From: Stappia sp. ES.058
GTDB taxonomy: Bacteria; Pseudomonadota; Alphaproteobacteria; Rhizobiales; Stappiaceae
DNA: 64,000 nucleotides
Assembly: GCF_900105595.1 (NCBI RefSeq)
Contig: NZ_LT629784.1
Location: 3,502,501 to 3,566,500, forward strand
Reading direction: 5' to 3'
Shown: positions 57,038 to 64,000 of the stretch, one piece after another
Numbering within the stretch: the first letter of the stretch is position 1
How the letters are laid out: each line of letters starts with the position of its first letter
Position numbers and translations under genes: made by a program
Notes under the pieces: model-generated
The model's input: only the letters and a program-made list of their open reading frames with translations
Databases searched by the model: none
What the model was told of the DNA's origin: nothing

Positions 57038-57772
57038 ATGACCCGACGCATGAACCGCATCTTCTGTTTCTGGACCGGCACGAACGAGATGAGCGAAAAT
57101 CGCTTGCGCGGGCTCGCATCCCTTCGTGACCGGTCGGGCTGCGAGGTGACGCTGATCAGCGAGGCCAATCTGTCCGACCTGGTGCCCGCCGAGAGACTGC
57201 ACCCCGCCTATCGTCATCTCAATCTGGCGCATCGCGCCGATTACCTGCGCTGCTACGCCATGCGCCACGAAGGCGGCGGCTATGCCGACATCAAGCCCAA
57301 TCACCACGACTGGACGCCGCATTTCGACCGGCTGGCGACAACCCCGGACCTCTGGGCCATAGGCTATCGGGAGCATACGCCCGGTTCGGTTTCGAACATG
57401 TACACATCGTCGAAGGATCTGGGGCTGTCCGCGCCCCGCCGCGCCGGCGCCTATCTTCACCGCAAATGGCTTCAGGCCAACCACAAGCGGCTGATCGGCT
57501 GCTGCGCCTTCATCTGCAAACGCGACACGCCGTTCGTGGAGGAGTGGTGGCGGGAAATGAACCGCCGGCTCGACCGGCTGTTGCCAGCGCTGGAAAGAAA
57601 CCCGGCGCGCGCGCCCTACGAGCGGCCGGGAGATATCGTTGACGGCGTGCCGTCGCGCTATCCGGTTCCCTGGACGCATGTTCTGGGCGACATCTTTCAT
57701 CCGCTCGGACTGAAATACACCCGCCGCATGTCGCGCGACCTGCCGCCTCCGGATTCGCACAACTACCGTTAG
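57038..57772 (+). CDS. Capsular polysaccharide synthesis-type sugar transferase
   Basis: 244 aa. The fold is that of sugar-binding DXD-region transferases: RIFCFWTGTNEMSENRL, then HLNLAHRADYLRCYAMRHEGGGYADIKPN. The DXD position reads DIK, so the second acid is missing at residue about 85; the GGGYxDIK form occurs in some capsule-synthesis homologues. CCAFICKRDTPFVEEWW and a C-terminal GLKYTRR follow. ATG at 57038 or 57050. With the divergent tandem GT2 gene it suggests a small surface-glycan locus. Confidence 0.8.
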   Translation: MTRRMNRIFCFWTGTNEMSENRLRGLASLRDRSGCEVTLISEANLSDLVPAERLHPAYRHLNLAHRADYLRCYAMRHEGGGYADIKPNHHDWTPHFDRLATTPDLWAIGYREHTPGSVSNMYTSSKDLGLSAPRRAGAYLHRKWLQANHKRLIGCCAFICKRDTPFVEEWWREMNRRLDRLLPALERNPARAPYERPGDIVDGVPSRYPVPWTHVLGDIFHPLGLKYTRRMSRDLPPPDSHNYR

Positions 57773-57795
57773 GGTCAGGACCTGTTCGAGACCGC

Positions 57796-60699
57796 CTATT
57801 GCGCCGGCGGCTGGTCCTCTTGCTTCTTCTGTCCAAGACCGAAGGACCCGAGGAAGCCCGACGGCAGGCCGAAGCCCTGCTCCACCGCGTCGAGCACGTC
57901 CTTGTCGTCAACCTCGCCGTCCAGCACCTTCTGCACGTCGATCTCCGTGTTGCCGCCGGTCGCGCGTTGCAGCGCCTCGTTGGCGACCTCGCCCGCAACC
58001 TCGCCGAGGTTTCCCGCCGGCACGCTGTCCGACACCCCTTTGAACAGGCCGCCGCCGAGGCTTTCCAACTGCTTCAGCGCGGCTTGCGGATTGTCGAGAA
58101 TGCCCTTGATGTCAGGATAGATCCGCGGCCGGTCCCAGGAGCCGCGCACGATCACCGGCACGCCAAGACCGTCCAGCTCGCGCGCCTCGCCCTTGTCGCG
58201 GGGCACCGGCGCGGTGTTGCCGAGGTCGGCGACCACGCGCGGCTCCAGCCGCCAGTCCAGTGTCTTTTGCGGCATGTCGACGGTGCCCGCACCGCTGAGA
58301 CGCACCAGCGGTCCGACCATTTGCAGGTCGCTGGAGGTTGCAATGCCGTTCTCGACCGCGAAGCTTGCGGCAAGCACCGAGAAGTCCGTCTGCTGAGCCG
58401 GGTTCTCCGACCAGCCAAGCAGCGTGTCGACGGTCAGCCCACGTACCATCTTGGGAATGTTGAGCCCGAGGATCGCGCCATTGGAGAAATCGAACCGCGC
58501 CTGCCCCCCCAGCGCCGACACAAGATCGGCCTCGCTTGCGCCTTGCGCGGCGAGATCCATCGAGGCGGCGACCTTGCCCTGGATCCAGTCGAAATCCGCC
58601 AGTGCCGACAGGAAGGGGCGCGCACTCACATCCTCAAGTGCGCCCTTCACGCTCAGTTGCGGCACGGACCCGGAGCCGTCGAGCACCACCGTGGCCCGCC
58701 CCGCGCCCTCATAAAGCGCCATTTCGGCAAGCTCGGCCTGCAGGCGCCCGTCCGTCAGCTCGACCCGCAACCGGCTGCGGCCGATCTCGATACCGCTTGC
58801 CGAAATCGTCTCCGCGCTGAGATCGAGGTCGGCATCCACCGCCTTCAGACCGGCAAGGTCGAGCGGCGCGCGCGACCAGCCGCCATCGCCGCCGCCGGGC
58901 ACCCTGTCACCGCCGGAAGCACCACTGCCGCCCGACGCCGTGGCGGCTCCGCCGGAGAGATAGGGGTCGAGGCCAAGACGTGCCAGCGCCAGTGTCGCGC
59001 TCACGCGCGGCCGCACGCCGCCGAGCGCGATCTCGCCGCGCCCGCGCCCCTCGATATCGTCGAGACGCAGCGCGGCGTCGCTGAACCGCACCAGTCCGGG
59101 AGCCGCCTCCAGATCGCCGGAGAAGGAAAACGCCCTGAGCCCGCCGCCGTCAGGCAGCGGCGTGCCGAGCCAGCCAGCGAGAGCGCGCAGATCGGCCGTT
59201 TCCAGAAAGACCCCGCCATCGATGGCGCCGGACGGCGAAAGCGCGCCTTCGAACCCGGTACTGAGCCGCGAGCCGACGATCTCCACCTTGACCGGGGCCG
59301 GCAGACCCGCCATCAGCAGGGCCGGCGTCGCACCGCCGTCGACGCGGAACGTCTCGCTGCGCCAGACAAATCCGCCGGATAGGGCGACAGGACCGTCGAG
59401 ACCGGCGAAATCGAGCGCCAGCGCAAGGTCGTCGATGCGCCGTGCGGCCGGGTCGTCGCCGATAGGGGACGGCACCGGAAGATCGTCGATGCCACCACCG
59501 GTCAGGGACAGGCGACCGGAAACGTCGAGCGCGCCGAGAAGCGCGGCGGTATCCGCGCCGCTCGTGGCGAGTGCGATCTCGCCGCCGAGCGTGCCGCGCG
59601 CCTGTTCCGGCCGGCCGGCAAGCGTCAGCACCTGCGACAGGCCGAGATCGGCAAGCGTCAGATCCGCCTCGATCTGCGGCACGGGCCCATCGAGTTGGAC
59701 CGTGCCGTGTCCGCGCATCTCGCCACCGGCAAGCTGCAGGGTGAGCGAACCGATCTCGACGCTTTCGCGAGAAATCGCGACATCGGAATTCAGACTGTAG
59801 GGTCCGGGATCGCGCGCCAGCGGCATCTGCAAGCCGGCAAAGAGATCGGCAAGCCCCTCACCGCGCGCCCCGACCCGCAACCGGCTTTCCGCCGACGGCG
59901 CAAGGTCGCCTTCAAACGTCAATTGCGCGTCCGCGGCGGACACTGTCAGATCGACAGCACTCGTACCGCCGGTGCTGAGCGCCAGCGGCGATGACACCGC
60001 ACCCGCCACAGTCACGGTGAGGTCGCGGTAGCCGACCGACCCGTCGAGTTCAAGCGGTCCGGCAAGCGAGGGCAGGCGCAACGTGAGGTTTACCGCCTCG
60101 ACCGTGTGCTTCAGTCCGCTGCGCTTGTCATCATAGACCACCTCGCCGTCGACGATCGTCAGCCGGTCGATCCCGATGCGCGCCAGAAACGGCTCGTCGG
60201 ACCCGGCAACGGGCGCTCCGGTCTGCGCCGGAGCGGACGCAACCGGCGCGGCGTCACCGTTGCTTTCGGAGATTGCCTGTGTCGCGGAGGTCCAGCGATC
60301 GACGGGAAAGGCGCGGCGCGGCGACCAGCTTGTGGTGCCGTCGCGCGCGATCTCGGCGAGGATCCTGGGACTGTCGAGATTGACGTGAGTCAGACGGATG
60401 TCGCCACCGAACAGGCCGCTCCAGGCGAGGCCGAAGTCGATTTCGGCCGCGCGCGCGAACTCGATGCCGTCCGCACCGGCGGCGCCGGCAATGCCGACAT
60501 CCTCCGCCGTCATGCGAAATCCGGGCAGCAACGACAGGCTCACCGGACCGTCGAGCCTGAGCCGCCAGCCGGTCCGCGCCTCGACGCGTGAAATCAGTTC
60601 GGCGCGAATGGCATCCTTCGGCAGCAGCAGCGGCACGATCAGGACCACGCAGGCCAGGATGAAGAAGAGGCTCAAAAGCCCGACGACGACCCGTTTCAA
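57796..60699 (-). CDS. AsmA family protein
   Basis: 967 aa, TTG start with GGGGAG ahead. One N-terminal membrane helix (VVVGLLSLFFILACVVLIVP) anchors a long periplasmic body built from repeated beta-strand units, typical of AsmA and the bridge-like lipid transfer proteins. The C-terminal AsmA_2 block (LNIPKMVRGLTVDTLLG; MPQKTLDWRLEPRVV) is present. It is thought to carry phospholipids between the two membranes. A G/S-rich linker lies near 585-605. Confidence 0.93.
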   Translation of the reverse strand: MKRVVVGLLSLFFILACVVLIVPLLLPKDAIRAELISRVEARTGWRLRLDGPVSLSLLPGFRMTAEDVGIAGAAGADGIEFARAAEIDFGLAWSGLFGGDIRLTHVNLDSPRILAEIARDGTTSWSPRRAFPVDRWTSATQAISESNGDAAPVASAPAQTGAPVAGSDEPFLARIGIDRLTIVDGEVVYDDKRSGLKHTVEAVNLTLRLPSLAGPLELDGSVGYRDLTVTVAGAVSSPLALSTGGTSAVDLTVSAADAQLTFEGDLAPSAESRLRVGARGEGLADLFAGLQMPLARDPGPYSLNSDVAISRESVEIGSLTLQLAGGEMRGHGTVQLDGPVPQIEADLTLADLGLSQVLTLAGRPEQARGTLGGEIALATSGADTAALLGALDVSGRLSLTGGGIDDLPVPSPIGDDPAARRIDDLALALDFAGLDGPVALSGGFVWRSETFRVDGGATPALLMAGLPAPVKVEIVGSRLSTGFEGALSPSGAIDGGVFLETADLRALAGWLGTPLPDGGGLRAFSFSGDLEAAPGLVRFSDAALRLDDIEGRGRGEIALGGVRPRVSATLALARLGLDPYLSGGAATASGGSGASGGDRVPGGGDGGWSRAPLDLAGLKAVDADLDLSAETISASGIEIGRSRLRVELTDGRLQAELAEMALYEGAGRATVVLDGSGSVPQLSVKGALEDVSARPFLSALADFDWIQGKVAASMDLAAQGASEADLVSALGGQARFDFSNGAILGLNIPKMVRGLTVDTLLGWSENPAQQTDFSVLAASFAVENGIATSSDLQMVGPLVRLSGAGTVDMPQKTLDWRLEPRVVADLGNTAPVPRDKGEARELDGLGVPVIVRGSWDRPRIYPDIKGILDNPQAALKQLESLGGGLFKGVSDSVPAGNLGEVAGEVANEALQRATGGNTEIDVQKVLDGEVDDKDVLDAVEQGFGLPSGFLGSFGLGQKKQEDQPPAQ

Positions 60700-60932
60700 G
60701 CCGATCTCCCCAGTAATGCGAATCAGCAGCAGTGTACGTCAAAGCGTGGCGGTTGCGTGACCTGCCAGCGGAACATCCCCGCCCGCGTTTTCCGGCCTCC
60801 CGGCATGCAACGAAAACGGCCCGAACGGCGGCATGGACATTCTCGCGACAATTTCGGATGCTGCGTGGCAACACGGGCTTGGGCTGTGACGACACAATGG
60901 GCCACGCCCGCTCGCAAGCGCAAGGAGGGCGC

Positions 60933-61418
60933 ATGTTTCAGGCCTTGAAGAGCTTTTTGAAAAACGCCGTGACCGGCGAGGACGACAAGCTTACGTTTGC
61001 CGAGGACGATCACCGTCTGGCGGCGGCGGCACTGCTGGTGCACATCGTGTCCGTCGACGGTGTCGTCGACGAGTCCGAACGCGCCGCGCTCAACGACGTT
61101 CTCAAGCACCATTACCAGCTGACGCCCGAGATGACCGCCGACCTGATCAAGGCGGCGACCCGCCGCGACAACGAGGCGGTCGACCTTTATGGCTTCACCT
61201 CCGTCTTGAAACGCAGTCTCGAGATCGAGGAACGGCTCAGGATCCTGGAAATGATGTGGCAGCTCGTCTATGCGGACGGCATCGTTCACGAGTTCGAGGA
61301 CAACACCATCTGGCGTGTTGCCGAACTCCTCGGCATTTCGTCCCGCGACCGGCTGGCGTTGCGCCGCAAGGTCGCCGGCGATTCAGACGCGGAGACGGAC
61401 GACGACAGCCCCCGATAG
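60933..61418 (+). CDS. TerB family protein
   Basis: 161 aa, all helical. The start MFQALKSFLKNAV follows AAGGAGGGC. The TerB domain has two acid-rich metal-binding helices (HIVSVDGVVDESE near 42; LVYADGIVHEFED near 112). Small soluble TerB-like proteins are widespread and not necessarily linked to tellurite; the role is unknown. Divergent from AsmA. Confidence 0.9.
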   Translation: MFQALKSFLKNAVTGEDDKLTFAEDDHRLAAAALLVHIVSVDGVVDESERAALNDVLKHHYQLTPEMTADLIKAATRRDNEAVDLYGFTSVLKRSLEIEERLRILEMMWQLVYADGIVHEFEDNTIWRVAELLGISSRDRLALRRKVAGDSDAETDDDSPR

Positions 61419-61485
61419 AGCGGACTGCGACCTTTCCCCTCGCGAAGGGTCGACGCACCACCGCAACGCACGATAGACTTGGCGC

Positions 61486-62235
61486 ATGATCATTGATCCC
61501 AGGCAGTTGCAGGACCGACCGAAGGTTCTGATCGTTCTTCATCAGGAAACCTCGACACCGGGCCGGGTCGGTCAGGAATTGATCAAGCGCGGCTTCGCCC
61601 TCGACATCCGCCGCCCCCGTTTCGGTGACCTGCTGCCGCACACGCTGGACGACCACGAGGGAGCGGTGATCTTCGGCGGTCCGATGAGCGCCAACGACAC
61701 CGACGCCTTCGTTCACCGCGAGACGGACTGGATCGATGTCCCGCTGCGGGAGAAAAAGCCCTTCCTCGGGATCTGCCTTGGCGCGCAGATGATGGCGCGG
61801 AACCTCGGCGCACGCGTCACCAGCCATGACGACGGGCTGGTGGAGATCGGTTACTACGATCTCAAACCCACCGAGACCGGAAATGAACTGATGGACTGGC
61901 CGACCAAGGTCTATCAGTGGCACCGTGAGGGCTTCGAACTGCCGTCCGGCGCGGAGCTTCTGGCGCGCGGCAACGCCTATCCCAACCAGGCCATGCGCTA
62001 TGGCCCGGCCGCCTATGGCATCCAGTTCCACCCCGAACTGACCTACCACATGATGGTGCGATGGACGACGCGGGCGGCGCCGCGCATGGAGCTCCCGGGC
62101 GCCCGTTCCAGGCGCGACCATTTCGCCGGCCGTTATGTCTTCGACCCCGCCGTCAAGGCGTGGCTCGATGCCTTCCTGGACCACTGGATCGGCCACGCCG
62201 ACGACCGGGCGGCGCTCACAGACGCGGCCCAGTAG
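61486..62235 (+). CDS. Class I glutamine amidotransferase-like protein
   Basis: 249 aa. Nucleophile motif GICLGAQMMAR with Cys near 99, and the His-Glu pair in GIQFHPELTYHM near 187-189, complete the triad. The GATase stands alone rather than fused to a synthetase; members of this group are often labelled GMP-synthase-like and some hydrolyse gamma-glutamyl compounds. 67 bp after terB. Substrate unknown. Confidence 0.9.
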   Translation: MIIDPRQLQDRPKVLIVLHQETSTPGRVGQELIKRGFALDIRRPRFGDLLPHTLDDHEGAVIFGGPMSANDTDAFVHRETDWIDVPLREKKPFLGICLGAQMMARNLGARVTSHDDGLVEIGYYDLKPTETGNELMDWPTKVYQWHREGFELPSGAELLARGNAYPNQAMRYGPAAYGIQFHPELTYHMMVRWTTRAAPRMELPGARSRRDHFAGRYVFDPAVKAWLDAFLDHWIGHADDRAALTDAAQ

Positions 62236-62369
62236 CCGGTCAGCAAGCGCCGCGCCAATCTCGTCCGGACGACGTTGGCGTTGAAATGCACCTCACCCGC
62301 CACACAAGCCACAGATATTGCGATTGATTTTTCGCAAATCCGTCAGCCCGCGCGGCGGGTGGGGCGATA

Positions 62370-63764
62370 TCACTTCTCGTGGCCGCTCATCCCGCCGGAG
62401 ATTTCGTCCGTCTGATCGGCGCTCAACTCGTCCGGCAACACCAGATTGAGGATGATCGCGAGACCGGCAGCCGGCAACAGGCCGCTGGTCAGCAGGATCT
62501 GCAGGGTCGGCGAGACATGCTGAAGCGCTTCCGGTACCAGTTGCAGCCCCAGCCCCACCGACAGCGACACGGCGAAGATCACCATGTTGCGCCGGTTCCA
62601 GGCCACATCCGCCAGCATCGAGATGCCCGCGGCCGCGACCATGCCGAACATGACGATGACGCCGCCGCCGAGCACCTCGATCGGCACCGTCGAAATGATG
62701 GCGCCGATCTTGGGCACCAGCCCGCAAACGATCAGGAAGACCGCGCCGAAAGTGACCACATGCCGGCTCATCACACCGGTCATGGCGATCAGGCCGACGT
62801 TCTGGCTGAAGGATGTGTTGGGCAGGCCACCGAACAGGCCGGCCATCGCCGTGCCGAGGCCGTCGGCATAGGTCGCGCCGACGATTTCCCGGTCGGTCGC
62901 CTCGCGGCCCGCGCCGCCCTTGGCGATACCGGAAATGTCGCCCACCGTCTCGATGGCCGAGACGAACCCCATAAGGGCGAAGCCGATCACCGCCGCCCAG
63001 TCGAAGGCAAAGCCGAAGTGAAACGGATTGGGCATCATGAACCAGGACGCGCGGCCGACATTGGCGAAGCTGACCATGCCGAGCCCATAGGCAAGCACAT
63101 AGCCGGCAAGGAGGCCGATCAGCACGGCTGCGACCGACCACATGCCGCGGGTGAAGAACTTCAGGCCGAGCGTCACCAGCACCACGACCAGCGCGACGGA
63201 CCAGTTCAGCGCGCTGCCGAATTCGGGCTTGCCCATCGCCGGAACCCCGCCGGCGGCATACTGGATCCCGACCTTGACCAACGCCAAACCGATCATCAGC
63301 ACGACAAGCCCGGTCACCAGCGGCGGCAGGGCGAAGCGGATGCGGCCGATCACCGTACCGAGCGTTGCATGAAACAGACCGCCGATGATCACGCCGCCCA
63401 TCAGCGCGGCCATCGCGTCGACGCCCTTGCCAGCGACGAGCGGGATCATGATCGGCAGGAAGGCGAAACTCGTGCCCTGCACCACCGGAAGCCGCGCGCC
63501 CACCGGCCCCATGCCGATGGTCTGGAACAGCGTCGCGATGCCGGCGAAGAGCAGCGACATCTGGATCATGTAGATGAGATCGAAGACCCCGGGCGTGCCG
63601 AACCCGAAGCCGGCGGCCCCGGCGACGATAATCGCCGGCGTGATGTTGCTGACGAACATGGCCAGCACATGCTGGATGCCCAGCGGAAGGGCTTTCGCCA
63701 GCGGCGGCGTGTAGTCCGGATCCCGCAATTGTTCCGGCGTCCCGATCGAATGGTCGGCAGCCAT
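62370..63764 (-). CDS. NCS2 family nucleobase permease (xanthine/urate type)
   Basis: 464 aa, 14 membrane helices. NCS2 core motifs: QGTSFAFLPIMIP near TM3 and the substrate region SAIETVGDISG with Glu near TM8, then GLFGGLPNTSFSQNVG, which is shared by xanthine and urate carriers (uracil carriers differ here). AAGGAGAG precedes the ATG. The gene next to it encodes allantoicase, so a purine (urate or xanthine) substrate fits. The 134-bp convergent gap to the amidotransferase gene has only a weak hairpin. Confidence 0.92.
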   Translation of the reverse strand: MAADHSIGTPEQLRDPDYTPPLAKALPLGIQHVLAMFVSNITPAIIVAGAAGFGFGTPGVFDLIYMIQMSLLFAGIATLFQTIGMGPVGARLPVVQGTSFAFLPIMIPLVAGKGVDAMAALMGGVIIGGLFHATLGTVIGRIRFALPPLVTGLVVLMIGLALVKVGIQYAAGGVPAMGKPEFGSALNWSVALVVVLVTLGLKFFTRGMWSVAAVLIGLLAGYVLAYGLGMVSFANVGRASWFMMPNPFHFGFAFDWAAVIGFALMGFVSAIETVGDISGIAKGGAGREATDREIVGATYADGLGTAMAGLFGGLPNTSFSQNVGLIAMTGVMSRHVVTFGAVFLIVCGLVPKIGAIISTVPIEVLGGGVIVMFGMVAAAGISMLADVAWNRRNMVIFAVSLSVGLGLQLVPEALQHVSPTLQILLTSGLLPAAGLAIILNLVLPDELSADQTDEISGGMSGHEK

Positions 63765-63904
63765 AAGTCTCTCTCCTTCTGGAAGGCGCGCTTTGGCGCT
63801 TTGGATTGATCCGGTGCCGGTTCTTCATCTCCGTGTTCCCAGACGGACGACCGATCTTGTCCGGATGGACCCGGCGCGGCAGCGCCGGATCCCGATGCGG
63901 CTCG

Positions 63905-64000
63905 TCAGACGAGCCGGCCGTAAAGCCGGAGACGGCTGATGCCGCCGTCCGGATAGATGTTGAGGCGCACATGCGTCACCGGTTCGGGTGAGCGCACATC
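63905..64000 (-). CDS. alc: Allantoicase, C-terminal end (cut by the window edge)
   Basis: Only the last 31 residues are visible: [20 protein letters not shown] before the stop, which is the typical end of allantoicase. This enzyme splits allantoate to ureidoglycolate and urea in purine breakdown. It is on the same strand as, and 140 bp upstream of, the NCS2 permease gene, so the two probably belong to one purine-use cluster. A CCGGCGC/GCGCCGG stem (63871-63888) lies between them. Confidence 0.8.
   Translation of the reverse strand, partial: DVRSPEPVTHVRLNIYPDGGISRLRLYGRLV

Noticed and set aside
57799..59382. 527-codon plus-strand frame opposite asmA
   Set aside because: A shadow caused by high GC and codon bias; the minus strand has an intact AsmA with anchor and conserved C-terminal block.
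62379..63809. 476-codon plus-strand frame opposite the NCS2 permease
   Set aside because: His/Asp/Arg-rich composition typical of antisense frames; the permease on the minus strand has all family motifs.

Overview
The window is a GC-rich stretch of alphaproteobacterial chromosome. Both the proteins and the gene order (clpB, DUF4167, prmC, prfA, ptsP, lysC facing ubiG; mutT, GNAT, argJ, a parvulin and divergent secA; tesA facing ybbA-ybbP; Bax-inhibitor and DUF2794) are typical of Hyphomicrobiales (Rhizobiales). A marine Stappiaceae-like host is my guess, not something the sequence proves. Almost everything is housekeeping chromosome; no transposase, integrase, CRISPR array or rRNA was seen.

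Layout. 0-12 kb: a cell-wall M23 peptidase (cut by the left edge), clpB, DUF4167, the release-factor pair prmC-prfA, ptsP (nitrogen PTS enzyme I) and aspartate kinase, mostly on the minus strand. 12-21 kb: ubiG and a hydrolase; a minus-strand set of DUF1178, nitrilase-like hydrolase, grxC and comF; a BioC-like methyltransferase; a lone Flp pilin; then mutT, GNAT, argJ and a periplasmic parvulin. 21-25 kb: secA with a good promoter, followed by an AT-rich methyltransferase islet bracketed by two 90-bp copies of the secA 3' end. 25-33 kb: a DXD glycosyltransferase, an adenylate cyclase, an L,D-transpeptidase, a PfkB sugar kinase, hydrolase, ppa, thpR, an aldo-keto reductase and tesA. 33-39 kb: ybbA-ybbP, a secreted unknown, a Bax-inhibitor protein and DUF2794. 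39-45 kb: a structured non-coding region, GNAT, a quinone reductase divergent from its probable TetR repressor with three identical operator boxes, and a TRAP transporter operon. 44-54 kb: a probable methylsuccinyl-CoA dehydrogenase, YihY, an EamA exporter, a ferredoxin-reductase-like flavoprotein, dsbB, yqaA, tRNA-Leu(CAA), a class II aldolase and a CYTH-CHAD protein. 54-64 kb: a tandem two-domain GT2 glycosyltransferase and a second sugar transferase, AsmA, TerB, a glutamine amidotransferase, an NCS2 purine permease and the end of an allantoicase gene.

The most unusual feature is the secA islet. A low-GC SAM-methyltransferase gene sits between two copies of the SEC-C zinc motif of secA, 888 bp apart, both in the same reading frame. 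The whole unit could be gained or lost by recombination without breaking secA. Other leads are the TetR operator triplet, a three-hairpin sRNA candidate with an orphan terminator, the tandem-duplicated GT2 protein, and an adenylate cyclase whose substrate-specifying lysine appears to be replaced by aspartate.
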